Counted from the stretch's first letter, positions 1 to 7,878 are shown. The stretch: 35,786 nt of DNA from Oscillospiraceae bacterium (GCA_017540225.1 JAFYBM010000169.1:1-35786); one strand, 5' to 3'. Notes: a model not told the origin generated them from the sequence alone. Translations and numbers: made by a program.

Positions 1-45
1 CCCTGTGTTTACTACCATTTCTACTACTAACGATGTCCTTAGAAT

Positions 46-171
46 GCCAAGATATGCCGCAATTTGCCGAGTTCGCCGTGAATCTTGACAGAATCAGTAC
101 ACCCGTTCGTCGAAGTATACAACGGCAAAACGCGGCAAATCACGGCAAATCACGGCAAAATACGGAGGTTT
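46..171. repeat. 10-bp-period repeat block upstream of the phosphatase gene
   Basis: Positions 122-161 hold four tandem 10-bp units of the form ACGGCAAAWC (122, 132, 142, 152). A fifth unit at 162-171, ACGGAGGTTT, keeps the phase and supplies the ribosome site of the next gene. On the opposite strand, 46-80 holds a looser series of the same CGGC core at 9-10 bp spacing, so the whole block is an imperfect inverted arrangement around about 85-120. A 10-bp period is close to one helical turn and is not a multiple of three, which argues against coding. It could form a leader RNA hairpin, a phased-A curved region or a multi-site operator. No function can be assigned. Confidence 0.6.
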
Positions 172-177
172 AGACCT

Positions 178-654
178 ATGATAAAGGTTATGTTTGTTTG
201 CCACGGCAACATCTGCCGCAGTCCGATGGCAGAAATGATCCTGAAAGAGATGGTGCGGCAGCGCGGACTTGCAGATTGCTTTGTCATTGATTCCTCAGCG
301 ACCAGCACGGAGGAAATATGGGGAAACACCGGCAACCCGATCAATCCGCCGGCAAGGGATGTGCTGAAAAAGCACAGCATTCCCTGCGAAAACCATCATG
401 CCGTGCAGATCAAAAAGAGCGACTATACCGACTATGACTACATTATCGCAATGGAGCAGTTCAATTTGCGCAACATGAAGCATATCATTGGCAGCGACCC
501 CGCACACAAGGTTCACCTGCTGCTGGATTTTACCGATGCACCGCGTGATGTTGCCGATCCGTGGTTCACAGGGAAATTTGACCGCACCTATGATGATATT
601 GTGTGCGGATGCGAGGGCTTTCTGCGTTATCTGGAACAGGAGGGACGCTTATGA
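178..654 (+). CDS. Low-molecular-weight protein-tyrosine phosphatase
   Basis: Cytoplasmic phosphatase of the arsenate-reductase/LMW-PTP fold, 158 aa, the usual family length. The P-loop CX5R lies at C8-R14 (CHGNICR) right at the N-terminus, and the general-acid loop Asp-Pro-Trp is D127-W129, so the catalytic set is complete. ATG 178 is chosen because GGAGG lies 7-8 bases upstream and because the P-loop then starts at the normal position; an in-frame ATG at 85 would add 31 residues encoded by the 10-bp repeats and is unlikely. The stop overlaps the next start (ATGA at 651-654), so the two genes are translationally coupled. The substrate is unknown; in Firmicutes such enzymes often act on phosphotyrosine or phosphoarginine proteins. 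Confidence 0.92.
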   Translation: MIKVMFVCHGNICRSPMAEMILKEMVRQRGLADCFVIDSSATSTEEIWGNTGNPINPPARDVLKKHSIPCENHHAVQIKKSDYTDYDYIIAMEQFNLRNMKHIIGSDPAHKVHLLLDFTDAPRDVADPWFTGKFDRTYDDIVCGCEGFLRYLEQEGRL

Positions 655-1067
655 TCCGGCCGATTTGCACCGATACTGTTTTACTGGCAAAACCGGCGGC
701 GCGTGCAAACAATTCAGATTTACAGACAGCGCGTGATCTTGCAGATACGCTGCTTGCAAACCGTTCCCGATGTGTCGGCATGGCATCCAATATGATCGGT
801 ATTCCCAAATGCATCATTGCAATTATGCCGCCGGGTATGCAGCAGCCGCTTGTGATGCTCAATCCGCAGATCATTGCACGGTCAGGAGAATATGAAGTGC
901 AGGAAGGCTGTCTTTCACTGAAAGGCGAACGCACGGCAAAGCGATACAGAAAGCTCACGGTCAAGTGGCTGGATATGACGATGCATCCGCAGAAGCGCAG
1001 CTTTGAGGGGTATCCGGCACAGATCATACAGCATGAGATTGACCATTGCGCAGGTATACTGATATAG
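651..1067 (+). CDS. Peptide deformylase-like protein
   Basis: 138 aa with the polypeptide-deformylase fold. Peptide deformylases remove the formyl group from N-terminal methionine of nascent proteins using a metal held by one Cys and two His. Motif 2 (EGCLS, C87) and motif 3 (HEIDH, H128 and H132, catalytic E129) are intact. Motif 1, normally GxGxAAxQ, reads GMASNMIG here, so the conserved Gln that contacts the substrate carbonyl is M48. From memory, this GMAANMIG-type version is common in clostridia, so it is a subfamily trait rather than decay. True deformylase activity is not certain. The gene starts inside the phosphatase stop (ATGA). No terminator follows before the next promoter. Confidence 0.82.
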   Translation: MIRPICTDTVLLAKPAARANNSDLQTARDLADTLLANRSRCVGMASNMIGIPKCIIAIMPPGMQQPLVMLNPQIIARSGEYEVQEGCLSLKGERTAKRYRKLTVKWLDMTMHPQKRSFEGYPAQIIQHEIDHCAGILI

Positions 1068-1087
1068 CTTCCGACGTCTTTGCACTC

Positions 1088-1116
1088 TTGACGGATTTGA
1101 AAAAACGTGATATAGT
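1088..1116 (+). promoter_or_regulatory. Sigma-A type promoter of the M48 peptidase gene
   Basis: TTGACG at 1088-1093, a 17-bp spacer and TATAGT at 1111-1116. Transcription would start near 1123, leaving a leader of about 85 nt before the ATG at 1210. Confidence 0.75.
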
Positions 1117-1209
1117 ATAGGCAGCATCACACAAAACTGTCTGCCATGATTTATGCAGCGGTTCCCGAAAACAAAAGAACGATACATCCGCCGATGAAAG
1201 GAATGTAAA

Positions 1210-2325
1210 ATGGATTTTCAACACGATATGCCTGATCTTTACGACGATCTCTCTGAACGCAATCCGGAACCGGTATTGCCGGAACAGCCTTCACCTGCAC
1301 CGGAAATGCCTGTACCTGTGCAGGAACCGCCGGCGCCTGTGCCGCCGGATGACCTTCCGCCGGTTTACGCCTCTGATTTCGAGCGCATGATGGCCTTGCC
1401 GCCGATCTCAAAGCAGGAGGCGGAAACCTGCCGTCACCGCCTTGAAAAGCGCTGGTACCGCAGACTGATTGAGCTGAATATTTTTCTGATTTTGTTTGTT
1501 TTGATTGCAATTGCTGTCAATACAGACAGCTATACAAAAAGCATCGGGGAATTCTTTGAAACTGCGATTGAAATATCGTCAGAAACCGAAGATACCGAGG
1601 AAGCAAAGAAACAAATGAAGGATAAATATGAGGATATGCTGGAGGATATTCCGATCGAGATTGAGATGCTGTTTTACGGTCTGATGCTGATGACAGTCGG
1701 CTTTCTGGGGCTTTATACGCTTCAGGCATCGGTCAAGGCACAGAGTGTCAAGATCACACAGCGGAATTTTCCGGAGATTTATCAGCTCATATTCTCCTTT
1801 GCGCAGCGGCTCGGTATGCAGAAGGTGCCGGATGCTTATATTGTCCAGTCCGGCGGTATTCTGAATGCATTTTCCGCTTTTATCCCGCACCGGCAGTATA
1901 TTCAGATCAATACAGAGGTTTTTGAGGTCGCATACCGCGAGCACAAGGATCTGAATGCGCTGGCATTCATCATTGCACACGAGATTTCGCACATTTACTA
2001 CGGTCATGCAACGATGCATTATTATGTACCGATCTGGTTTTCCATGAATTTTCCGCTGTTTTCCGCAATTGCATCGCGTACCCGTGAATACAGCTGCGAC
2101 CGCCTTGCACAGCGGCTGACGAATTATGACGGGCTGGAGGCAATCATCATGCTGATGGTTGACCGGCACCTTTATAAAATGGTTGACAAGCAGGACTATT
2201 TTGACCAGACCGCACAGGACGGCGGCTTTTTCCTTTGGCTCAACAATTTGCTGGCAACGCACCCGATCATGCCGAAGCGGCTCCGTGCGCTGGCCATGTG
2301 GTTCGGCAGCGGCGAACTGTACTGA
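1210..2325 (+). CDS. M48-family membrane zinc metallopeptidase
   Basis: 371 aa. The order is a Pro/Glu-rich N-terminal tail (about 18-53), a first membrane helix (about 90-104), an acidic Glu/Asp/Lys-rich segment, a second membrane helix (about 153-171) and an M48 peptidase domain. The zinc site HEISH is H257-H261 and the third ligand is probably E293 in the REYSCDR segment, as in HtpX/Ste24-type enzymes. The usual role of such proteins is membrane-protein quality control, but the substrate here is unknown. The extended proline-rich tail is not part of the HtpX core. ATG 1210 follows GAAAGGA at a normal distance. The gene has its own promoter and ends at a strong shared terminator. Confidence 0.85.
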   Translation: MDFQHDMPDLYDDLSERNPEPVLPEQPSPAPEMPVPVQEPPAPVPPDDLPPVYASDFERMMALPPISKQEAETCRHRLEKRWYRRLIELNIFLILFVLIAIAVNTDSYTKSIGEFFETAIEISSETEDTEEAKKQMKDKYEDMLEDIPIEIEMLFYGLMLMTVGFLGLYTLQASVKAQSVKITQRNFPEIYQLIFSFAQRLGMQKVPDAYIVQSGGILNAFSAFIPHRQYIQINTEVFEVAYREHKDLNALAFIIAHEISHIYYGHATMHYYVPIWFSMNFPLFSAIASRTREYSCDRLAQRLTNYDGLEAIIMLMVDRHLYKMVDKQDYFDQTAQDGGFFLWLNNLLATHPIMPKRLRALAMWFGSGELY

Positions 2326-2390
2326 ATATTCCCCTGCTCATAGACGAAGCGCGGTAAAAAAGTTTAAGCCAAAGGCAATTATCGCAAATA

Positions 2391-2430
2391 AAACAGGAAG
2401 ATACCTCGTAATTGAGGTATCTTCCTGTTT
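2391..2430. terminator. Bidirectional rho-independent terminator
   Basis: A perfect 17-bp stem (2391-2407 with 2414-2430) around a 6-nt loop, followed on the + strand by a T-rich run and on the - strand by TTTTATTT. It lies between the convergent M48 peptidase and yebC genes and should stop both. Confidence 0.92.
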
Positions 2431-2438
2431 TTGCATTT

Positions 2439-3176
2439 TTATTCTTCTTCCGGCATATCCCAGTTGTGCCAGACGTTCTGCACATCATCGTCATCTTCCA
2501 GATGCTCGAGCAGCAGTCCCATCTTCCGCAGCGCTTCCTCATCAGTCAGCGTAACATAATTGCCCGGAACCTCCTCGGCTTCGGCAGACGCAACCAGATA
2601 GCCCTTGGCGGTCAGCCCCTCACGCAGTTCACCGACAGCCGCCGGATCACAGACAATCTCGATGCTGTCCTCGGAGTAGGTCATATCATCGCCGCCAAGC
2701 TCCATGACATCCTCCATCACAGTGTCCTCATCCAGCTCGCCCTCATGCTCGATCACAACAATGCCCTTGGTCGAGAACAGATAAGAAACACAGCCGGTCG
2801 TACCGAGATTGCCGCCGAATTTGTCAAAATAGTGGCGGATGTTGCCCGCAGTACGGTTTTTGTTATCGGTCAGGCACTCAACAATGACCGCAACGCCGTT
2901 CGGACCGTAGCCCTCGTAGGTCAGGCTCTCGTAGCTGTTTTTGTCACTGTCGCCGGCAGCTTTTTTGATGAGGCGGTCAATGTTGTCATTCGGAACATTA
3001 TTCGCCTTTGCCTTTGCGATCAGATCACGCAGCTTGCTGTTATTGTTCGGATCGGGGCCGCCCTCTTTGATGACGACCATCATTTCACGGCCGATCTTTG
3101 TAAAGATCTTCGCCTTGACGGCATCGGTCGCTTCCTTTTTCCGCTTGATATTATTCCACTTGGAATGTCCGGACAT
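2439..3176 (-). CDS. yebC: YebC/PmpR-family protein (TACO1 family)
   Basis: 245 aa, full family length. It starts with the hallmark MSGHSKWNNI and has the KIGREMMV and DNKNRT segments of the family. YebC proteins were first described as DNA-binding regulators; more recent work links them to translation of polyproline stretches on the ribosome, which suits this position behind ribosomal-protein genes. ATG 3176 is supported by an AGGAGGG ribosome site; a longer reading upstream lacks homology and overlaps mrnC. It is the last gene of the L21 operon and ends just before the shared terminator. Confidence 0.95.
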   Translation of the reverse strand: MSGHSKWNNIKRKKEATDAVKAKIFTKIGREMMVVIKEGGPDPNNNSKLRDLIAKAKANNVPNDNIDRLIKKAAGDSDKNSYESLTYEGYGPNGVAVIVECLTDNKNRTAGNIRHYFDKFGGNLGTTGCVSYLFSTKGIVVIEHEGELDEDTVMEDVMELGGDDMTYSEDSIEIVCDPAAVGELREGLTAKGYLVASAEAEEVPGNYVTLTDEEALRKMGLLLEHLEDDDDVQNVWHNWDMPEEE

Positions 3177-3187
3177 AAGTAACCCTC

Positions 3188-3619
3188 CTATTCTGAAATT
3201 TCGTGATTTTGCGTGCTTTCCTGCCAGATGACCGCGAAAAGCTCCCGCAGCCGCTCTGTCATTCCGCAGAGATATAAAAATCCGAACAGGCACTCAAAGC
3301 CTGTTGCCTTCCGGTAATCCGCCGGTGTCGCGTGCTTCGGCACGCTGATGCCGCTTGCATTGCGGCCGCGGCGAAGAATATCCGCTTCAGTTTCTGTCAG
3401 CATTTCGGAGATTCTGCTGACGGCACCCGCCTGATAGGCCGCCCGCACATGAGCGACAGCCTGCGTATGCAGTTCTCTTGCGGGGCGGTTCGCCTCACGA
3501 AGCAGCGCCTCCCGCACCATAACCTCATATACGCTGTCTCCGAGAAAGGCAAGCGTCAGCGGACTGTATTGCTTTGCTTCATCGGGCGTGAGCGGTGTCT
3601 GCATCAGATCAGTCAACAT
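3188..3619 (-). CDS. mrnC: Mini-ribonuclease III (MrnC)
   Basis: 143 aa. This is an RNase III catalytic domain without the double-stranded-RNA-binding domain. In Bacillus, Mini-III trims the ends of 23S rRNA precursor. The LGDSVYE signature carries the conserved Asp (D28) and Glu, and the RRGRNA segment and the C-terminal FECLFGFLYL segment match the family. The start is uncertain: ATG 3619 overlaps the obg stop by 11 nt and suggests translational coupling, while TTG 3625 and ATG 3604 are also in frame, none with a clear ribosome site. It lies 11 nt before yebC. Confidence 0.9.
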   Translation of the reverse strand: MLTDLMQTPLTPDEAKQYSPLTLAFLGDSVYEVMVREALLREANRPARELHTQAVAHVRAAYQAGAVSRISEMLTETEADILRRGRNASGISVPKHATPADYRKATGFECLFGFLYLCGMTERLRELFAVIWQESTQNHEISE

Positions 3620-4883
3620 AATCAAACTCGAAACCGTTGATTGAAACGGTCACGCCCTCCTTGGCACCCATCTCCTCCAGCTTTGCGATGATGCCGCTGC
3701 TGATGAGCACACGCTCAAAGTATTGCAGCGAGGACCAGTCATCCGGATTGACGGTGCGCATAATCGGCTCCATAAACGGTGCATCGACCTGATAGGTACC
3801 GTTTTGGTCGATTTCTATGGTGAATTTCTTTTTTTCCTCCGGCAGCGGTTCGGGCGCGGCCTCCGCTTCAAAGCGTTTGACCGGCGGAAGCGTTGCGAGC
3901 GTTGCCGCGATTTCATCGAGCAGCGGCTTTGTGCCCTGTGCAGAGGCCGCCGAGATCACATAAAACGGCAGCTCCTTTGATGCAATATAGGCATGAAGGC
4001 GCTCGATCTGTTCTTCGGAGGCAATATCAGCCTTGTTTGCCGCAACAATCTGCGGACATTTGCTGAGATCCTCCGAGAATTCAGCCAATTCCTTATTGAT
4101 TTTTTCAAAATCCTCGATCGGGTCACGGTCTTCGCAGCCGGAAACATCGAGCACATGAACGATCAGGCGGCAGCGCTCCACATGACGCAGGAAGGAATGA
4201 CCGAGTCCTGCGCCGCCCGCTGCACCTTCAATCAGGCCGGGAATATCCGCCATGACAAACGAGCGCTCATCATCGAGCTTCACGACACCGAGCACCGGCT
4301 CCAGCGTTGTGAAGTGATAGTTTGCGATTTTCGGTTTCGCGGCAGATACAACCGAAATCAGCGTGGATTTTCCGACATTCGGGAAACCGGCCAGGCCGAC
4401 ATCCGCGAGCAGCTTCAGCTCCAGAATGACATCGAATTTTTCGCCGTCATAGCCGGGCTTTGCAAAGCGGGGAACCTGCCGCGTGGAGCTTGCAAAGTGC
4501 TGATTGCCCTTGCCGCCCCTGCCGCCCTTTGCGAGAATGACCGGTTCATCGCCGGAAATATCCGCCATAATGCGGCCGGACTGCGCTTCACGGACGACCG
4601 TTCCGCGCGGCACCTTGATGACGAGATCGGGGGCACTTTTGCCGGTACAGCGCTTGGCAGCGCCCGGCTGACCGTTTTCCGCAACATATTTCCGCTGATA
4701 GCGGAACGAAATCAGCGAAGAAAAATGGTCATCCGCGACGAAAATCACATCGCCGCCCTTTCCGCCGTCTCCGCCGTCGGGGCCGCCCGCCGCAACGTAT
4801 TTTTCACGGTGAAAGCTGACGGCACCGTCGCCGCCGCGTCCCGCCTCAATATGGATTTTCGCCTGATCGACGAACATAGACAT
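3609..4883 (-). CDS. obg: Obg/CgtA family GTPase
   Basis: 424 aa GTPase involved in 50S ribosome assembly and stress control. The glycine-rich Obg domain covers about 1-158, the G domain about 159-330 and the Obg C-terminal (OCT) domain about 352-424, so the whole Firmicute architecture is present. G1 is GFPNVGKST (166-173 core), G3 DIPG (213-216) and G4 NKAD (283-286). Two starts are close together (ATG 4883 and ATG 4877); 4883 sits 5 nt after GAGGTG and is preferred, though other Obg proteins begin with the MFVDQ of the second. It follows L27 after a 107-nt gap holding a stem-loop. Confidence 0.96.
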   Translation of the reverse strand: MSMFVDQAKIHIEAGRGGDGAVSFHREKYVAAGGPDGGDGGKGGDVIFVADDHFSSLISFRYQRKYVAENGQPGAAKRCTGKSAPDLVIKVPRGTVVREAQSGRIMADISGDEPVILAKGGRGGKGNQHFASSTRQVPRFAKPGYDGEKFDVILELKLLADVGLAGFPNVGKSTLISVVSAAKPKIANYHFTTLEPVLGVVKLDDERSFVMADIPGLIEGAAGGAGLGHSFLRHVERCRLIVHVLDVSGCEDRDPIEDFEKINKELAEFSEDLSKCPQIVAANKADIASEEQIERLHAYIASKELPFYVISAASAQGTKPLLDEIAATLATLPPVKRFEAEAAPEPLPEEKKKFTIEIDQNGTYQVDAPFMEPIMRTVNPDDWSSLQYFERVLISSGIIAKLEEMGAKEGVTVSINGFEFDYVD

Positions 4884-4903
4884 AATCTCACCTCATAAGA
4901 AAT

Positions 4904-4926
4904 CCCCCTGCCGGAACAGCAAGGGG
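4904..4926 (-). terminator. Stem-loop between rpmA and obg (attenuator or processing site)
   Basis: On the - strand an 8-bp stem (one G-U pair) with a 7-nt loop is followed by ATTTCTT and then the obg ribosome site. The T-run is weak, so partial termination or an RNA-processing barrier that lowers obg relative to L21/L27 is more likely than a full stop. Confidence 0.45.
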
Positions 4927-4990
4927 ACTATGCGGTTATGCATACGCAGTGCCGCACCGGTTTTGCGCCGGCGCAGTACCGTTTTGTTTC

Positions 4991-5278
4991 TTACTGCTGC
5001 TCGGCAGCATATACACTGACGCGCTTGCGGTCGCGGCCGAGACGCTCGAAGCGAACCTGACCGTCGATCTTTGCGAACAGGGTATCATCCGAACCGATGC
5101 CGACATTGTTGCCCGGATGGATATGTGTGCCGCGCTGACGGACAAGGATGTTGCCCGCGAGCACATACTGGCCGTCGCCGCGCTTGACGCCAAGGCGCTT
5201 TGCTTCGGAATCACGGCCGTTCTTGGTCGAACCGACGCCCTTTTTGTGGGCGAAGAACTGCATACTGATACGCAACAT
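4991..5278 (-). CDS. rpmA: 50S ribosomal protein L27 with cleavable N-terminal extension
   Basis: 95 aa. L27 reaches the peptidyl-transferase centre through its N-terminus. Here the mature start (AHKKGVGST) is preceded by the extension MLRISMQFF, the Firmicute signal cut between FF and A by the Prp protease encoded two genes upstream in the same operon. The core ([25 protein letters not shown]) is complete. Because the extension itself is the Prp recognition site, the start at 5278 is well supported. Confidence 0.97.
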   Translation of the reverse strand: MLRISMQFFAHKKGVGSTKNGRDSEAKRLGVKRGDGQYVLAGNILVRQRGTHIHPGNNVGIGSDDTLFAKIDGQVRFERLGRDRKRVSVYAAEQQ

Positions 5279-5314
5279 TTGGATTGCACCTCCGTTTGAT
5301 AAAGTGGCGGACTG

Positions 5315-5653
5315 CTACTGTTCCCGCACTGTGACGGTCATCATGCCGTCATATTCCTCTGCGAGCACCTGCAAATGAATCAGCAGTCCGTGCAGGAGTT
5401 CCGATTGCACAGAATCCGGCGAACAAAGCCGGAATGCGAGCAGATTTTCGGCGCCCTCTGAGGGGCTTTCGGTGATTTCGACCTGTGCGCCGAAGCATTC
5501 GGTCAGCGTGTTGCAGGTGAGCTGCATCGCAGAGGAAACAGCCGCGCAGAGGATCTGACCGCCGGGGTCATCCTCATCATAGAGGGCGTGTCCGCTGACA
5601 GCGCAGCTTTGAAAAACACCGTTTTTCTGCTCAAAAAGCGCTTCGAGCTTCAT
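5315..5653 (-). CDS. prp: Ribosomal-processing cysteine protease Prp
   Basis: 112 aa. Prp removes the N-terminal extension of L27. The family signature SGHA...CAAVS is present, with catalytic His22 and Cys36. The small size and the position between L21 and L27 are typical (YsxB of Bacillus). The gene begins 6 nt after the L21 stop. It was often annotated as a hypothetical protein, but the motif and context make this call safe. Confidence 0.95.
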   Translation of the reverse strand: MKLEALFEQKNGVFQSCAVSGHALYDEDDPGGQILCAAVSSAMQLTCNTLTECFGAQVEITESPSEGAENLLAFRLCSPDSVQSELLHGLLIHLQVLAEEYDGMMTVTVREQ

Positions 5654-5659
5654 CTGTGC

Positions 5660-5971
5660 TTATTTGCTGATAGATTCGATGCGAACCTGCGTGAACGGCT
5701 GTCTGTGGCCCATTGCACGCTTCTGGCCGCACTTCGGCTTATAGGTGAAGACACGGATCTTCTTGCCCTTGCCGTTTGCGAGCACCTTTGCGGTGACGGC
5801 TGCACCGTCAACGAGCGGCGCACCGACGGTCAGACCGCTCTCATCGCCGACTGCTGCAACCTGATCGAAGGTGACGGTATCACCGACCTCAGCTGCGAGC
5901 TTCTCGATCCGGACAACGCTGCCCTCCTCGACCTTGAGCTGCTTTCCGCCTGTCAAAATGACTGCATACAT
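5660..5971 (-). CDS. rplU: 50S ribosomal protein L21
   Basis: 103 aa, normal length, starting [11 protein letters not shown] and ending in the conserved [11 protein letters not shown] segment. L21 binds 23S rRNA in the large subunit. ATG 5971 gives the family start; an upstream reading would run through the leader RNA. It is the first gene of the operon and follows a leader of about 95 nt. Confidence 0.97.
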   Translation of the reverse strand: MYAVILTGGKQLKVEEGSVVRIEKLAAEVGDTVTFDQVAAVGDESGLTVGAPLVDGAAVTAKVLANGKGKKIRVFTYKPKCGQKRAMGHRQPFTQVRIESISK

Positions 5972-6068
5972 GGTTTTCTGGCACCTGCCTTTTCCATAAT
6001 CTCGCTGCGAACGGTGCGTATCGACCTGCAAAAGGGCATAATACGGCTTCAACCGTTCAACAAGCGGC
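5972..6068 (-). ncRNA. Structured 5' leader of the L21 operon
   Basis: The leader of about 97 nt has a perfect 7-bp pairing between + strand 6009-6015 and 6052-6058 (GAACGGT/ACCGTTC). A competing GCC-TTTT/AAAA-GGC pairing lies closer to the start codon. Firmicutes are known to carry an autoregulatory L21 leader at this place; I infer that this is a member from position and pairing, without a covariance-model test. Confidence 0.6.
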
Positions 6069-6074
6069 TCTACT

Positions 6075-6103
6075 ATTATACAGGATTTTCGTATTTTTGT
6101 CAA
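6075..6103 (-). promoter_or_regulatory. Consensus promoter of the L21 operon
   Basis: On the - strand TTGACA (6103-6098), a 17-bp spacer and TATAAT (6080-6075): a full consensus match, fitting high ribosomal-protein expression. Confidence 0.93.
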
Positions 6104-6166
6104 GCACCGCCGCAAACTTGCACGGATAAATTTGAGACGCTTCCGATAGATTTTTTGAGCATTTTG

Positions 6167-7087
6167 TCAAAATCCGCCGGTGCTGCCCGCCGTGCGGAAT
6201 TGCATCGTCAGTGTCAGGATACTGTTCTCCGCAGATGCGGAAACGGCTGCGCCCTGCTTTTCGGCCAGCAGGCGCACTATGAATAACCCGAGGCCGGCAC
6301 TCCCGCCGGTGCGTGCGGCATCGGCACGGTAGCTGCGCTCAAAGATCCGCTTCGGATCCGGCATTTGCTCAGCAGATACCGCATTGGAGAAGGAGACTGT
6401 GCAGCTTTCCGCCTCCTGCCGCACCTCCAGCCGGAATGTATCTTCCGCATATTTGAGGATATTGTTCAGGATATTTCCGAGCATCCGCAGCAGCATTTGT
6501 TCATCAGCGCGGATGCAGACTGTCTTTTCGGGAAAAATGATCTCCGGCTCCAGCCCGTGCAGCCGGATTGCAGCTTCGCTGTCCGCCAGAAACTGCATCA
6601 GCAGCTTTGTAAGGTTGACATTCCGGAGCTGCACGGAAACATCATCACTTTCCAGCACGGAAAGCTCGAAGAAGGTATCCGCCATATTTTTCAGATCATC
6701 GGCTTTTTCACGGCAAATCGAGAGATATTCCCTGCCGCGCGGCGAGAGCTGTGTTTCCTCCGAGAGAAGCTGTAAATTTCCTTTGATAACTGTCATCGGC
6801 GTGCGGAGATCATGTGCAATATCGGAAACGGACTGCCGGAGATCGTGCTCGGCGCGGACGGTGTCGCGCTTGAGCTGCCGCTGATAATCGAGCGAACGGT
6901 TGATTTCTGCGGCCAGTCTGCTCAGGCTGCGGTCAAGCAGCGTGACCGTGATCTGCCGGTTGTAGGCCGGATCCAGATTGCGGGAAAGCTCCTCTCTCAT
7001 TTTACGGATCTGGAGCTTCATGCAGAGAAGCACTGTCAGCAGCACGGCGCAGACCGCAAGCAGGATTCCGGCGGCAAGATACCCCAT
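6167..7087 (-). CDS. Membrane histidine kinase of a two-component system
   Basis: 306 aa. A single N-terminal membrane helix (about 2-24) is followed directly by a linker, the HisKA dimerisation domain and an ATPase domain ending in the G-box GLGLFIVRLL. The phospho-acceptor is H92 in SDIAHDLRTP. There is no extracellular loop, so the kinase may sense the membrane itself, a partner protein or a cytoplasmic cue. Its start overlaps the response-regulator stop by one base (TAATG), so the two are made as a unit. No transporter lies beside it to suggest a ligand. The L21 promoter begins 64 bp downstream on the same strand. Confidence 0.92.
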   Translation of the reverse strand: MGYLAAGILLAVCAVLLTVLLCMKLQIRKMREELSRNLDPAYNRQITVTLLDRSLSRLAAEINRSLDYQRQLKRDTVRAEHDLRQSVSDIAHDLRTPMTVIKGNLQLLSEETQLSPRGREYLSICREKADDLKNMADTFFELSVLESDDVSVQLRNVNLTKLLMQFLADSEAAIRLHGLEPEIIFPEKTVCIRADEQMLLRMLGNILNNILKYAEDTFRLEVRQEAESCTVSFSNAVSAEQMPDPKRIFERSYRADAARTGGSAGLGLFIVRLLAEKQGAAVSASAENSILTLTMQFRTAGSTGGF

Positions 7088-7767
7088 TATGTCACTCCTT
7101 TCATGCGGTAGCCGATACCCCAGACTGTCTCAATCAGATCGCAGCCTGCGGCTTTTTTCAGCTTTGCACGCAAATTGCTGACATGAACGCTTACCGTATT
7201 GTCCTCATAGCAATATTCTGCATTCCAGACGGATTCATACAGATTTGCCTTGGAATAGACCTTCTGCGGATGCTCCATAAACAGCAGCAGAAGCTGAAAT
7301 TCCTTTGCCGTAAGGGAAAGCGGGCTGTTCTGCCAGCAGACACGGTTTTCGGCAGGGTACATCGTCAGTCCGCCGCAGCGGAGAATTTCCGGAAGCTGCG
7401 GACTGCCTGCGCGCCGCAGTACAACCTCCATGCGTACAAGCACCTCATTGAGATCAAACGGCTTGAGAATGTAGTCATCCGCGCCGAGCCGCAGAACCTC
7501 CAGCCGTGTTTCCAGCATGGATTTTGCAGAAATGACAATCACAGGAGTATCGGAATGTGTGCGCAGCGCTGCGATGAGCTGCTCTCCGCTGATGCCGGGC
7601 AGCATGAGATCCATGAGAATCAGATCAAACTGCTCTGCGGCAAGGAGCTTTGACGCTGCTGTGCCGTCCGGCGCCTCAATGACGGTACAGCCGTTTTTTT
7701 CCAGGAAATCACGCAGTATTCTGCGAATATCCGGTTCATCTTCGATCAGTGCGATTTTTGCGTGCAT
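7087..7767 (-). CDS. OmpR/PhoB-family response regulator
   Basis: 226 aa. The receiver domain covers about 1-118, with phospho-acceptor D53 in LILMDLMLPG and the acidic pocket near E9-E11. A winged-helix DNA-binding domain follows (about 130-224), ending in the family-typical ETVWGIGYRMKG. It is the partner of the overlapping histidine kinase. Target genes cannot be read from the sequence. AGGTGAT precedes ATG 7767. Confidence 0.95.
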   Translation of the reverse strand: MHAKIALIEDEPDIRRILRDFLEKNGCTVIEAPDGTAASKLLAAEQFDLILMDLMLPGISGEQLIAALRTHSDTPVIVISAKSMLETRLEVLRLGADDYILKPFDLNEVLVRMEVVLRRAGSPQLPEILRCGGLTMYPAENRVCWQNSPLSLTAKEFQLLLLFMEHPQKVYSKANLYESVWNAEYCYEDNTVSVHVSNLRAKLKKAAGCDLIETVWGIGYRMKGVT

Positions 7768-7791
7768 GATGAATCACCTGCCTTCGGTTCT

Positions 7792-7820
7792 AGTATATCA
7801 TGTTTTGTTTTTCATTGCAA
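7792..7820 (-). promoter_or_regulatory. Promoter of the two-component operon
   Basis: On the - strand TTGCAA (7820-7815), a 17-bp spacer and TATACT (7797-7792), about 25 bp before the response-regulator start, leaving a short leader. Confidence 0.75.
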
Positions 7821-7878
7821 GGGAATTCTTTTGTTTCTTTGTAACAGAGACATAAACCGGACTTGACCGACAGACTGA

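Noticed and set aside
2..88. An open frame of 28 codons at the left edge ending in TGA, as if the tail of an upstream gene
   Set aside because: Its last part is encoded by the 10-bp-period repeats and shows no family resemblance; the window is cut at its start, so it cannot be judged.
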